Below are positions 22,401 through 34,585 of a DNA stretch of 64,000 nucleotides, one piece after another. The stretch lies in contig JAGEMR010000043.1 of NCBI GenBank assembly GCA_021030915.1, positions 124,001-188,000 of the forward strand, read 5' to 3'. Source of the stretch: Astrothelium macrocarpum (lineage: Eukaryota > Ascomycota > Dothideomycetes > Trypetheliales > Trypetheliaceae). A program made the translations under genes and the position numbers. The notes under the pieces are model-generated. The model ran no database searches. It was not told where the DNA came from and saw only the letters and a list, made by a program, of their open reading frames with translations. Within the stretch, counting starts at the first letter, position 1. Each line of letters opens with the position of its first letter.

Positions 22401-25400
22401 ATTGCTCTTTCAGCTCTGTCGTATGCTTCTCCCAGAGTTCTTTTTCAATGATCGGTCGGAGTGCAGGGTCGTAGGCTCTATACGGAACGTAGAGGAGCAG
22501 ACAACCGAGTCCGAATTGTATCCAAGCATTTGATGCAGCACCTAAAGGCTCAAATCGGGCCTCGGAACTAAGGTAATGGAAGACGTCTTGGAATTGGTTA
22601 TTAAAGATGTCACGCGACGGATCATCATCCTGGAGGAAATCTCCAACTCGTCTGAAGGACTTCGTAACTGCGTGCACTTCAATGCTCTCAGGAACACCAA
22701 GCGTCCGCATCACTGTCCGCATCATAGACGTTAAGAAGCCGTTCAAGGCGTATAGTTGGTTTCTGGAGATGATGTTGTTATCACGACCGATAATTTGACC
22801 AATGGCATCTATCTCGTTCTCAAGTAAATTGAAATCTTGTAAAGGAACCTCACTAATATTTACCGAGAGTTTTTCGATCAAAGCAGCCGGCATTTCCCCT
22901 CTAAGTGCAATCGCTGGAGTCTGTTTCTGTCGCTGGTAGCCCAAGTACCCATTCAAAGCTACCAGTGTTGACATCTTGATAGAACGACCCACATATTTGG
23001 TTGCACGTTGAGCGAAGAGGGCCAGGTTGTTCTGCGGAGCTTGTCGGTGCAGGTTATAGATTTGGCAGAGAGCTTCAAACTCGTCGGCAAAAAATGTCGT
23101 TATATTGTCCACGGGGTGGATTTGATTAGAGTCGACCGGATCCGTCATATCAGGAGGAATGAGGTCAAAGTTGGCCGCGGGATCACTAAGGACTAATGTA
23201 AAAGCTTTCGTAAAGGAGTCGCGAGCCCCGATGATATCTGTCAAAGAGGTCCTAATGCCCATGATTGATGCTTTGTCGAACTCATCAGCAAGATGCTCAA
23301 GTGTTAGTAAGACTTGAAGGGCAGTAAAGCTTCCTACTCCGTATGCCGATTTGAACGATCGCCATAATGGCTCCATCGCTTGGCCTGTTGATGGCTTTAC
23401 TGATTCTTCGAATATCCCGATGCTCTGTTGGACGAGCACTGCTAGGCGATTGAAAGGTTGCGCAATACTAGTGATAGCAGTCTTCTCCTTACTGATCTTA
23501 AGTATTACCTGGAATCTGGCCTCATCGAAGTCTTCAGAGCGTACCGCATTGAATACATTCCACCAGTAGCAATCGACAGCTTTCATCAACGTACTTTCCT
23601 TGTGTCCCATATGTGTCCCACGAAGACAGCCGGCCAAGCTTTCCTTGGCAGCTCTAAGTATACCAAGAAGTAATTCATACACTTTGTAGGTCGAATCATT
23701 TGATGCTCCAGGAATCTGGTAGGCTGCTATGGAGCGGATCAAACGGGATGAGTGTCGATTTGAGTTTTTGACTGATACCGCCGATTGAAAGGTGCTTTCC
23801 ATATCGGAAAGGTTCTGCAAAAGATTATAAATCAAGGATAGAAAGATTGCAGAATGACGTAGAGGTTCTGTCCGTCGGACGAGGGCTTCATTGTTAATTG
23901 GCATTACGGACTGCAAGTGCGGATTTAGTAATTGTACGCTCTATATAAAGAAATTAGCGATTCAGCTTACCTGTGTATTTGAAAAAGAAGGTGCTAGCCC
24001 TACGGACTTCACGACCTCGTCGTAAAATGTAGATATTGGTTCGGAATATGAGGAATGGGGTATTGTGGACTGACTTGAAAGCAACGCAGGTATTTGAACA
24101 AACGGCTCAGTTTCAAGATCTCTGGCAAGAGGCTGTAAAGCATGATCATCGGACAAGGAGAGGTGATCAATTGCAACGCTTTGAAGTAGACCGTTCTCGC
24201 AGCTATCACTCTTTGTTCTGCTACTGATCTGAACACGATGTCGAAGACGATAAAGAGTAGACTCAAAGGGAAACAAGCATGCTTGAGGTACCTCACCGTT
24301 CACCTGTGATGGTAAAAGATACAACTCAACGGCCCTGTTTCTCATTGCTCTCGAGAGCTCCCCATATCTGGGGTCTACAGTAAAGAAAATTCTGAAGTTT
24401 GAATGCGGCTCAACGACCTTCGGCTCACCACTTTCGCTAGAATGTTCATTAATGAGAAGAACTCCGTTCGGTTCCAATAAGGAGTTTAGTCGATCTAATA
24501 CAGAAGAACTGCAGAGGTTGGCATTATCGAGCACTAGCCACTTTCCTTGTTCTAAGGCTTGGACTAGAATGCCGTCGATCCATTCGAATCGGGCCTTGTC
24601 TACGAAAGACGGAGCTTCTACCATACAGTCGAGCTGATCAAGCATGTCGATCAACGGCTTGGGAAAGCCCGAGGCTTGCGCGGCCCGGATTATGCCTTTA
24701 AGCTGAGAGATCTTATCTCTATCCCAGATAGAAGATGAAGTCTCATTCAAAATTTCGAGCGCGCGGACAATGGTAACATCGATCAGCCCATTTTCTTGCG
24801 TGCACAATTGCTGTGCAAGGAGTTTCCGAGCAAAGCTTTCTATGGAAGAAGAAATTTTGTGCAAAGGACGGAACGGGTCAGCCTGTTCATAGGTACCTAC
24901 CAAGTCCATGGAGTCGACGTCCGCATTCATTGAGAAGACAAGGAGATCCGCACCTACGGAAGCTGCAAGTCGCTTCAGTATGCTTGTCTTACCTGATCCT
25001 GTAGAACCACTTAGAATGACGGGCCAGTTTTTCTGTACACATATCATGAGCGACTCCATGATAGGTAAATGCGAAATCGGAAGGCCAGCTGGAGGATTAT
25101 TCAGGTTCTTATCAACATGTGGTTCTCGGGAGATAAGGCCTAACCCAACCTGATAGCTTTCCGGACCGAGATTATGATAATAGTTTGGAGTAGAAGCAGG
25201 ATCAGGAAACCAGGAAGAGTAAATCTTGTGCACGGTAGCACGGTCGGAGACATTACGAAGTCGCAGCGTAAAGAGGGTATCAAGAAATTCGAAAGATCCA
25301 CCAGCGCCCAGTAACTGTTCATTCGACGTGATCAAATTGAGCCACCGTAGGGTATCTCGAAGATTAAATTCCCAAGGTCCTCCTTGGGTTCCAAAACGCC

Positions 25401-28400
25401 GCTGTTGTACAATTTGGGTATCAAGTTCATTAACAAACCCGGAGACCCTCCTAAGGTCTCCATCCGAAATGCCAGGAAAAGCCTGTTTGCAAATAATCGT
25501 GAGATCTTCAAGTCTAAGGGTATCAGCATATACTACAGTAAAACGATTAACAAAAGAAGCAGGAAGGCCTTTGCGACCACCGCCTTGGTGATGTGGGTTC
25601 TGAGCGGCAAAGAGACGGAAATTTGGATGGCGGGTAAATGTTTGGTCGAGCTCAGCGATATAGACTTCTCCCCTATGGTCAAGGCAAGCATTGAGACCTT
25701 CGAGAACGGATTGCGAAGCGAGATTCATTTCGTCAAGCAAGACCCAATGTCCATGCTTCATGGCTCTCAAGAAAGGGGCGTCTCGCCAAGCAAACGTGCC
25801 AACATCAGCGCCCTCAGCTGGTGCATCGGAGCCAAAAAGATCCATCAAATCTGTTTGCTCAGATAAGTTAATTCGCGTCAATCGTTCGCCAATGGACTTG
25901 GCCAAAGCGGTAACGAGAGTCGTTTTACCAACACCGGGGTTACCCTCAATAAGAATGGGCTTGTAAGATTGCATTGCACGAATTATGCGCATTGCATTTG
26001 TTTTCGTTGTGGGTGCTGAAAGTGCAAACTCAACATCAATTTCAGGCTGCCCGGCCAATGGTGTAGAGAATTGGCCGATGTTCAGCTTGGAGTCTTTGAA
26101 CACAACATGTATGTCCTCTTGGTAGAAGTTTGAAAGATCAGAGTCCAGGAGACGCCCAAGTTCATCCAGGCAAGTCCGCCTCTCAGATTCAAGGCTGCTA
26201 GAGCTAGTGGTCAGTAGTCCCGAAGGGTTGGCTCCTAACGTATCGATATACACCATCGCCGCGCCATGAACTATACCGAATACCGGGTCAGATGCGCCGA
26301 CCAAGTTGACGAAATCAACCCAGGCCAGCATGTCCCGAAGTGAGATGGATGAAGTCACCGATGAGTTATATCTTGAACCGAACCACTCCGCAAATGCCAC
26401 AAGTGCCGGAGCATGCATCTTCGCAGACGAAACGAGCTTTACATTGACAATTTGAAGAACGTCTTCCATATCTGAGAGCGAGGGCACCCAAATCTCAGTG
26501 AACCGGTTCCGAAGAGCGGCCGAGAGCTCCCTCTTGCCGTAGTCACCACCAGGATTCATTGTAGCCATGAATTGAAATCCATCCAAACCAACAATCGATG
26601 AGTCATCTGATCCCTTCTCAGCCAGTAAGAGGGTCCTTTCCGGTTCCAGAACGCTATTCAGTCTTTCGAGGACAGCGTCGTCTGCCAGCGAAATCTCGTC
26701 TAGCAGAAAAAATTGGCCAGTCTTCATTGCTTCCACAAGACTACCGTCAACCCACTCAAATAAAGCTTGGACTTTCCTGCGGCTATCGTAGATACGAGTT
26801 CGTAGCACTTTGTTGACGGCTTGATGGTCTCGCTTTGACAATAAATCATCATAAGCCATCAAAATCTCATCGAGAGGTCTATTTTCGAGGCATCCCTGGT
26901 GACCCAAGGAACTGAGAGCCGCGTCCAAGTCATTGCGAAGCTGGTTCTCAAGACCAGCCCTGTTTCGCACAGGGCGCTGTGCTCCAATGAGATCTCCAGT
27001 TTCAGTATTCTGATGGGCATTGACGGTATATAAGCGCTTCCCAAATGCGTTGGCCAATATTTGGCAGACTGTAGTCTTACCACAACCAGTGTCGCCAATA
27101 AGAAGTACGGGCTCACTATTGCGAATAGCATGGGCCACTAGGACAAACAATCTTCTCATAGCCTTCGTCCAGACTACTGGAGAGCTTTTTTGATCAAACC
27201 GTTCTGTATATTGGCTGATCTCCGGTGAGCCTCCTGCGGCATACAGCTGGTCCTCATTAATGGTAATCTTTGGTCCCCTTTTACTTATGACTTTCTCGAT
27301 GACTTGTTTGACAGCCTCTCTTTCTTCTGGCTTTCTCACGCGCTCCGCCAGTAACATGAAACCTTGAGAAGCAAGCTCTGCACTTGTTGTTGGGTTCCGC
27401 AACGCCCATCGGAAGAGATCTCTTAATGTTGCAAAGCTCTTCGATTCAAACAGACGATTTTCTTGTCGAAGGAGAGAAAGCTCTTTGTATACATTGACAA
27501 TATGAGCGCTCCAAGAAGGCGGTATCTGAGTCCGCCTTTGCAAAATCTCATTCAGTTCGTCAACAGGAATGTCGTCGAAATGCAATTCCAAGAACCGATT
27601 CCGAAACGCCCTGGAAAGTGCTTTACGGCCCCCATATAAGCCAGCCGGGTTTTGCGTGGCGAAAAGCATAAAGTCCTTGTGAGGACGAATGACTTCCTGT
27701 TTTTCTGGAATGAATAGCTCCCTGTTGTCATCTAGCAAACGATTTAACGCCTCCAGAACATCGGTTGGTGCCAGATTGAGCTCATCGAGCACTACCCAAT
27801 GTCCCTCACGCAATGCTCGCACTAGCACACCTTCTTGGAACAGCAAGCGGCCATTTGCGTCGGACACATATGTTCCGAGATATTCCTGTAAATCGGTGTG
27901 CTCATGATTGTTGATACGGATGAATTTATTTCCAGATTTCTTGGCTAGATATTCAATCATGCTGGTTTTGCCGGAAGACGTTGGGCCTTGCAATAGAACG
28001 GGAAACCGACGCGTGAGGGTAGTCCGAATGAGATTATCGAGATTTTGTCGCACGAACGGTGTAACGATATAATGTTGCTGTGGTTCAATATCCTGATTTC
28101 CGCGTCGAAGCCAGTAAGAAGACTCCTGTACATAACTTGCATCGTCTTGTGGTCGTCTGAGTGGCTTCCTCAACTCGGCCTTGATGTTGGCGTTCTTAGG
28201 GAATAATGCCTCAATAAATGGTCTGACTAGGACATTTGATCCGTGGTCCAAGACGGTGCAGAAGCTCATATGAAACCCTTCGTACAGCGCACGATAGATG
28301 CCACAGAGGGGCGCAACATCACGAGCAAAGAGTAACGAACGAGTAAGGCTTCTAAGACTATAATGTGGCTTCTCATTCGCTCCCTTTACTAGGCGACTCT

Positions 28401-31155
28401 CGTTGTTGAGCTGTTGGATCTTTTGATACAGTAAAGTAACCTTGGCGCTAAGAGCAGCATCGACAGATGTATAAGGCTCCAAGTAAGCCTCAACAATAGC
28501 CTGCAAACTACTTTGGTCATTGTCTGGACTCTCAACAAAAAGTTCCGTGAAACGTGATCGGATTCCCGGGGGTAGGTCTTTCTTGCCAATATCAGTTGCC
28601 GGATTCATTGCCGCAAAAATACGGAATTCTGGGTGTGCTTCGACTCTTTCGGTATCTCCGGCTTCGCTGAGAGTAATGAACGGCGTCTCTCCTACACCAC
28701 TGAGTAGGTCTGTCAGGGAGTCCAACGTGTCAGACGTGGCAAGATTGATTTCATCCAAAAGTATCCAGTCGCCGTTGCGGATGGCGTTGACAAGGTTACC
28801 CTCAACGAAAGAAAACGCAAAAGCATTAGAGCCAACGGCAATTTGTTGTTCGAGCATCTTTAAATTTGCAGCAAATTGTCGCCATGGTGCAAGTGAATGC
28901 CTGGATATCCCAGGGTCATCTTCGAAAGTGGTGTCCACTTTTTGCTTCTTTTTGGGAGGTTCGGATTGTGTTGATAAGAGCGGCTGCTTCGTATGGGTCT
29001 CAACCATTCGCAAGGCCTCATTCCAAAGGGTGCATACACGGCTCCATTGCGCTTTTGCGATACACTTTGATAGGATTTCCAGGTATCTCTGGTTCTTCTT
29101 GAGCGAGAACATGGATCCAAACAGATCATCAAAGGAACCCTTCATCGGAATGATGAGACTTTGGACAGTCACAGGTTTATAGCCACCCAGTAAATCACCG
29201 CTCTCGCTTTGCTGGGAAAGGTTGAACGTTTGGAGCTTTCGACGAGTCCGATGTGCAAGGTGCTGTACCACGGTAGTTTTACCAATTCCCGTTTCCCCCA
29301 CCAACAGCACTGGTTCTCTCTGCTGTATTGCTATTGCAACTCGTTCGAGCAATCGCGCTGCATGTCCATTATTTGCAAACGGCACCTTGGTGAGGCCATC
29401 TGGATGATCTGAAATTATTCTGCGCTGTATGTCAGCCCTTCCAACTCGAAAAATCCTCTTCGATATAGCCTTAAGTGGCGGTGTTTGTCCCAGTAGATAA
29501 TCTCGTCGTTGTATGTCAATATGTAGTTCTTCTGCGATGCTCGATATGATGAGGTTGCTTGCACTTCCAGTCTGAAAGCTTCCGGCGAAGCAGTCCACAG
29601 CCTCCAAAAAGATGTTGTCCAATTGGCCATCCGTGTAAGTATCTCGTTTTTCAACAATCTTTGCCACTCTTCGGCACCACTTGTACAAGTCTCGTGGGCT
29701 TAATAACTTTAGCGTACCCGTCTTATTCTCGGACACAAAGGATGGACGACCAGTGATTTGCTGTAAGCGACCGTAAACAGCTATGATTCGCGACGAATAC
29801 GGCTGTAAATTTGGAAATAGTGATAAAGCAATCTCTTGCAATTCAGACAGCGAGGGTGAACTGATTAGCACATTTTGCCAGAAACGACTCCCAACGGCAC
29901 TGATTCCTGTTCTTGGCTCTTGTCCTTCAACATTTAGCGATGTGCGGATTGTGCTGAAGATTCGGAACCCCGTAGCAGCCTTTATGATTTCACCACGCGC
30001 AGGGATGAGAAGCTCTCGACGTTCGATCAAGGGAAGAAGTACACTGATTATTTCATTCGGTGCACAGTCAATATCCTCAATGAGAATCCATCGCCCTTCT
30101 CTCACTGCTGTCGTCAACACCCCAGGCTTCCATGTAAAAGATCCTGGTGTTGAGCCAGAGGCATACATCCCAATCAATGATTTTGCGTCGCTTTGCTCGT
30201 TGAGGTGCAGCGTGATCATTGATCGTGACTTGTTCAATTTTTTGGCTAGGTACTTGATGATGAGTGTCTTTCCAGAGCCCGAAAGGCCGCTTAATAGTAT
30301 CGGGTTAATTCGCAGCAAACATTCTGCGGTATTTCTGACATTTTGAGCAATGGTGTCAGTCATTATAAAATTTGAAGAATCGGCATAGTCTTCGTTGTCT
30401 TCACCGGATCTTGGTAGAAGCAATCCGACCACCTCAGCCGTAAGTGGTGATAAATCCGCACGAGTAACCGGCTTGGAAAGGGTCCTTCTTAACTCTTGAG
30501 ACAAGTGTGCAATGTTGAGATCTTCCAAGGATTTGCTAATGTCGGCATGTCGTTGCTCTTCCCAAAGACCGAAGAGCCGATAATTGATTCGTTTGCCTTC
30601 ATAATCGCCGGGTATCGGCTCTTGTCGGAAATGCTTGATGATTGCGGCTTCCATAGCAGCATCCGCAACATGCACGTAGAGACAGAGAGCTCTAATAGCT
30701 AAATATCGAACATGACGTGATGGATGCGCCAAGAATTCCTGAACTACGCTGGCACGAACGTATCGGCCAAATGAAGCATTGTCAAACAGCAAAAGGCGAA
30801 AAACACCGAGAAGGTACTCTTGGGCTTCGAATTCCGAGGTTGAAGTTGAGTACAGACTTTTCTGAGACTCAGGCCCTGACTGTTTGAAGAATGCCTCGGC
30901 GTGCTCAGCCAGATACGGTGCAAAAGACAGCACGCGACCAAAAGCGGCAACGATAGACCAGTGAAATGATGAGGAGCTCCATCGCGCGCAGATGTCAGGG
31001 AAGAGAGGTTTAAAGTGTGTAAAGAGAAGGTCGGTATGCTGAGGATTCAAAGCCGCTGCTGTAATAGTTTCAAGAAAATTGCTACTCTTTCGAATCTCAT
31101 CACATAACTGTGGGGCAATGTGGAACAGATTGTCGAGACCTCTCGAACAATCCAT
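16453..31155 (-). CDS. MDN1: Midasin, AAA+ ATPase of 60S ribosome assembly
   Basis: Midasin (Rea1) is the dynein-like ATPase that strips assembly factors (Ytm1, Rsa4) from pre-60S particles in the nucleolus and nucleoplasm. Three exons, 31155-23971, 23910-18180 and 18122-16453, encode 4,861 residues, close to the roughly 4,900 of yeast. All six AAA modules keep their Walker A motif: GLSGSGKT (about residue 290), GETGIGKTT (618), GPTSSGKTS (1056), GDTGCGKTT (1350), GNPGVGKTT (1736) and GSTGSGKTS (2048), with Walker B sequences such as WVLLDEMNLA and WVVLDELNLA. A long linker follows, then an Asp/Glu-rich tail (about 4025-4545) and the C-terminal MIDAS/VWA domain with the metal motif DDSSS (about 4648). 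Intron 1 (23970-23911) ends TTGCAG; an upstream TATATAG also keeps frame but would leave a 30-nt intron. Intron 2 is 18179-18123. The gene is intact and under clear constraint. Confidence 0.97.
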
Positions 31156-31333
31156 GTTATGTAGAAGGATTAATGATCCTCTGAGATGACAATGACCGCG
31201 TCAAAAAAAATTCTTGGGCTTCTGAGCCATTCTGGCTAAACTTCGGGACTTTTCCGCTTCGCCGGATCATCTTTTGAGGAAAATCGTCCAAAGCAGCTCA
31301 AAAACTAGCCGAGTTCCTTTTACAGTATCGATC
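31156..31333. promoter_or_regulatory. Shared divergent promoter region of MDN1 and mitochondrial L7/L12
   Basis: Only 178 bp separates the two start codons, so both promoters and 5' leaders must lie here. No TATA box stands out. The arrangement would allow coordinate control of a cytosolic ribosome-assembly factor and a mitochondrial ribosomal protein, but nothing in the sequence proves co-regulation. Confidence 0.6.
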
Positions 31334-31951
31334 ATGTCACAGCCTTGTCGGAATGTCGTGAGACATTTCACTCAAGTTTCAAATCTACAGCGACCTTCGA
31401 TCAGTCGGACTACAAGAACCATTATTTGCAAACACGCTACCCAGCACCGATGGCAGTCTACCGAAGCCCAAGCTGCCAGCAACCCAAAGATCGCCGGAAT
31501 CGTTGATCAAATAAGTCAATTGACCCTGCTAGAGACGGCTGATCTCGTATCTTCCCTCAAGGTGCGTTCAACCGTCGCTCAAAGATCATAACTCCCCTAA
31601 ATTTCAACCCAGACCCGACTAAACATTCCTGATCTCCCTATTGGCGGTTTTGCTGCACCACCACCTGGCACAGCGGGTCAAGCTGCTGCCGCAGCTCCCG
31701 CCGAAGAGGAGGAAGCAGCACCAGCCGCTCAAGAAAGGACGCTCTTTAACCTCAAACTCCAATCCTTCGACGCCGCCGCAAAGCCCAAAATCATAAAAGA
31801 AGTCAAAAGTATGCTAGGGTTGAGCTTGGTAGACAGCAAGAAATTCGTAGAAAGCGCGCCCAAGATAATGAAGGAGGGTGTTCCAAAGGAGGAGGCAGAG
31901 AAAATAGTGGAAGCGATGAAGGCATTAGGTGCAGTCGCTATAATGGAGTAG
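31334..31951 (+). CDS. MRPL12: Mitochondrial large-subunit ribosomal protein L7/L12 (bL12m)
   Basis: This is the stalk protein of the mitochondrial large ribosomal subunit, which recruits translation factors. Exons 31334-31561 and 31613-31951 encode 188 residues; the intron is GTGCGT...AACCCAG. The N-terminus is rich in Arg/Ser/Thr without acidic residues (MSQPCRNVVRHF and on), as expected of a mitochondrial presequence. The dimerisation region reads IVDQISQLTLLETADLVSSL; an Ala/Glu hinge follows; the C-terminal globular domain includes KPKIIKEVKSMLGLSLVDSK and VESAPKIMKEGVPKEEAEKI. Two features match bacterial L7/L12 closely: the hinge and the Lys-rich helix that contacts elongation factors. 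Start chosen at the first ATG of the frame. Confidence 0.93.
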
Positions 31952-32209
31952 GAAAGAAATCTGTATTATTGGCATGTGTGCGGCGTTCGACATTTGTACA
32001 GATATGGACAACGTTCAAGGTTTGTCGAATGTAAATATATGTCCACTTTTCAGTTGCATTCATGCACCATGGAAGGAATCGCGCATGATCTAAACGCCAT
32101 CCCATGCAAACCACGTGCTGGACCATGCCAAGCCTCCAGCAGATATTATCCATAATGTCCACCCAGCGCCTTGCAATGATAAATCCCCTACCGTCTAGAA
32201 ACCCATCGC

Positions 32210-33059
32210 TCAAGTAGCCATCGCAATCTCAACTCTCTCTTCCCTCTCCTCTCCAGCTAACATCAAATCATCTTCTCCCACTTCACTCGTCTCTTCCCAC
32301 AACCTCTCAAACTCCTCCTCCCCTTCCCCTCCAACCGCCCAGTACATCTCCCTCTGCCGTTTCCCTCGCTCACGATCCTCCTCAATTCTCTGCTCCGCCT
32401 GCCGCTTATCAATCCGCATCGTCCCATTCCTTCCATACGAGCCTCCACCCGGTCCAGCCCCCACCACTAATCCCCTCCCACTACCCAGACTCCCGACTCC
32501 CGTCGGTGCCCCAGGCGCATCCACCACGCCGTTCACCATCTCTACATCTGCACCGTCGTCGTCTTCTTTTTCGCCGAGCGGATCGCGGGAGTCTAAGCGC
32601 GCGCCCAAATCGGCAACAGCGGAGGCGGAGAGCACGTCCTTGGCTTGGAGCGAGGCAAGGACTTTGCGGGCGACTTTGACGTTGGCGGCACCAGAGCCGT
32701 CAGGGGGGGCGACGGCATCGACGATATGGGTTATGTCGCGCTGGATCATGGTGGTGAAGGTCGGGTGGGATTCGCGTTGGGAGAAGTCGCAAAGGTGCTC
32801 GATGAAGTACATGATGTTGGCGCGATTGTTCATGTTGTTCTGTGAGGGAAAGGTCAGTTGATGAGAGAGATTAACAATGAAGGAAGAAAGAAAGAAGACT
32901 CACTCTATCCAGTTGCTCCAATATGCACGAATGTAAATCTTCGTCCATATCACGGTATTTGAGAGCATAGTTGGCGGCTTTTTGGGCAGACGTAACGGAG
33001 GCATTGAGATGTTGAAGCTGGGTGGTGAAGCGCATACGAACTTCGAATGGGTCTGCCAT
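32210..33059 (-). CDS. CTK3: CTD kinase subunit gamma (Ctk3-like)
   Basis: Ctk3 is the non-catalytic subunit of the CTDK-I complex, which phosphorylates Ser2 of the RNA polymerase II C-terminal repeat during elongation. Exons 33059-32904 and 32839-32210 (intron GTGAGT...CTCACAG) encode 261 residues. The N-terminal CID-like domain is clear: MADPFEVRMRFTTQLQHLNA, then ALKYRDMDEDLHSCILEQLD and MNNRANIMYFIEHLCDF. The middle is Gly/Asp-rich and likely disordered. The C-terminal helix (AEQRIEEDRERGKRQREMYW) matches the Ctk3 C-terminal domain. It converges with the L7/L12 gene, 258 bp apart. Confidence 0.88.
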
Positions 33060-34585
33060 CTTCAGTCACAAAGGACAAAGGGGACGCGAGCTCCAAAGAT
33101 CGCTATGTAACCATGAATATTGAGAGCGGAGCTCCAGGGTTTTGTGCAGGGTTTTGTGCAGAGGCAGTCCCACTATGTCCCACAGGCTTCTCTTTACCGC
33201 AAGTACCTAAGCACGAGTCTGAACTTCACCGGCATCTCATTCGTTCAACATTATACGAAAATCCTTGTGTTCTATTGCGAAACGCAATAAACTTGATATA
33301 TCTGTTTATTGTTAAATCCCTGTTTGTGCTCATGTTCCTAAGTTTAGTCCTCAATGGTTTCCCATATCCTACTGATGAGATCTTTTTCACAATAGAAAAC
33401 CCCGCTATCCGACCGATTATGTTTACTCTACTTGATAAAAATGAGCCACTCAACTGATGAATATTCTTCAATATTCCGGGGTAGAATAGCGTACTTTGGG
33501 TGGTAGGTTCACGACAAGACATCACAGATATCCCAGCACATATTCGTTGCGGGCGTATACCTTCAGCGTCGTTTAATTCTGTATAGTCTAATATAAGTCT
33601 CTTCTCGATTTTCACCGTGGAACCAGCTGGATTTAGCTTATATATTACAGCCGGGGTTGGTAACTCCCAGAATTGTATCAAATAGAGGGAATTAACTACG
33701 ATGATGACCGTGGAGAGGACCTAGACGACGTGCATGAATCTTGGATGAAAGGTCTTCCTCACTATAACAATACTAAATTAGGAGCACTTGTCATAAACCC
33801 AAAAAGCCCAACCGAATGGCATTTCCGTGTGGGGAACCCTACCTTAATCAGGAAGGGTCTGATCGTTTGTGCTCAAGATCGTAGATACCAACCAAGTAAA
33901 GACATCGTCTTACAAAGACGAGATGAATTCGACGGCAAATTTCAACAAAGTCTCTTCATTCAGCACCGAGAACAAATCTGATCTGGTGAAAGCAGCTATC
34001 TCCATCATACGCTATCACTTTCGGTTTCTCAAAGTTTTCTGATGTCTCTCAAGAGCCTTTAATCCCTTGTCGACCAAGGGCGACATGAACAGGTACATAC
34101 AAGCACCCAGATATCCACCCAGACCATCCACGCATCAAGCTGATGTTGCTCTCTCGTTCTGTCTTTCCATATTCTCGGTGACTTGCCTGCTATGGGCCTC
34201 GAGTTATCCATGTCAGCAAGAAGACCAGCTTGACACATCTTTCCAGGATACTCCAAAGGCCCTTTTCAAGCGGACGGTGTTTGGTTTTGAGCCAAAGCGG
34301 ACAAAGCATTATGTTTTACTATTGGTCTAAACCGCATTAGACGAGTGTACGCGATTGCTTAGAGCACGAGCTTGAGCTTTTGGATCCTGGCGAAAACTAT
34401 CCCAAAATCCCACTGAGCTATTGTAAGCTGGGAAGGCGTATGAAATGTGCAACGCCACACGTCCTGAAAATCACGGAGGGGCTTGATTTTATAACTGAGG
34501 AGGCCTCCAGCTCTCAAGTGACGATCCAGATTGTCCGAAATCGCTGACGCCGAACCGTTGCTGTTTTTGCAGGAGGACGTTTATG
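33060..34585. other. Intergenic region with an unclassified ORF
   Basis: About 1.5 kb. A 102-codon plus-strand open frame at 33673-33981 (includes DDVHESWMKGLPHYNNTKLG and SPTEWHFRVGNPTLIRKGLI) has protein-like composition, but its frame opens at TTG just after an upstream stop and no splice link to an ATG exon could be found. The overlapping minus-strand frame 33226-33681 also lacks an ATG. A 12-bp direct duplication (GGGTTTTGTGCA) occurs at about 33137-33160. No gene is claimed. Confidence 0.35.

Noticed and set aside
16763..22474. Many plus-strand ORFs antisense to MDN1
   Set aside because: They are shadows of the long conserved minus-strand frame and lack their own start or domain support.
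33226..33981. Overlapping opposite-strand ORFs of 151 and 102 codons
   Set aside because: Neither has an ATG start, a splice link or a recognised domain.
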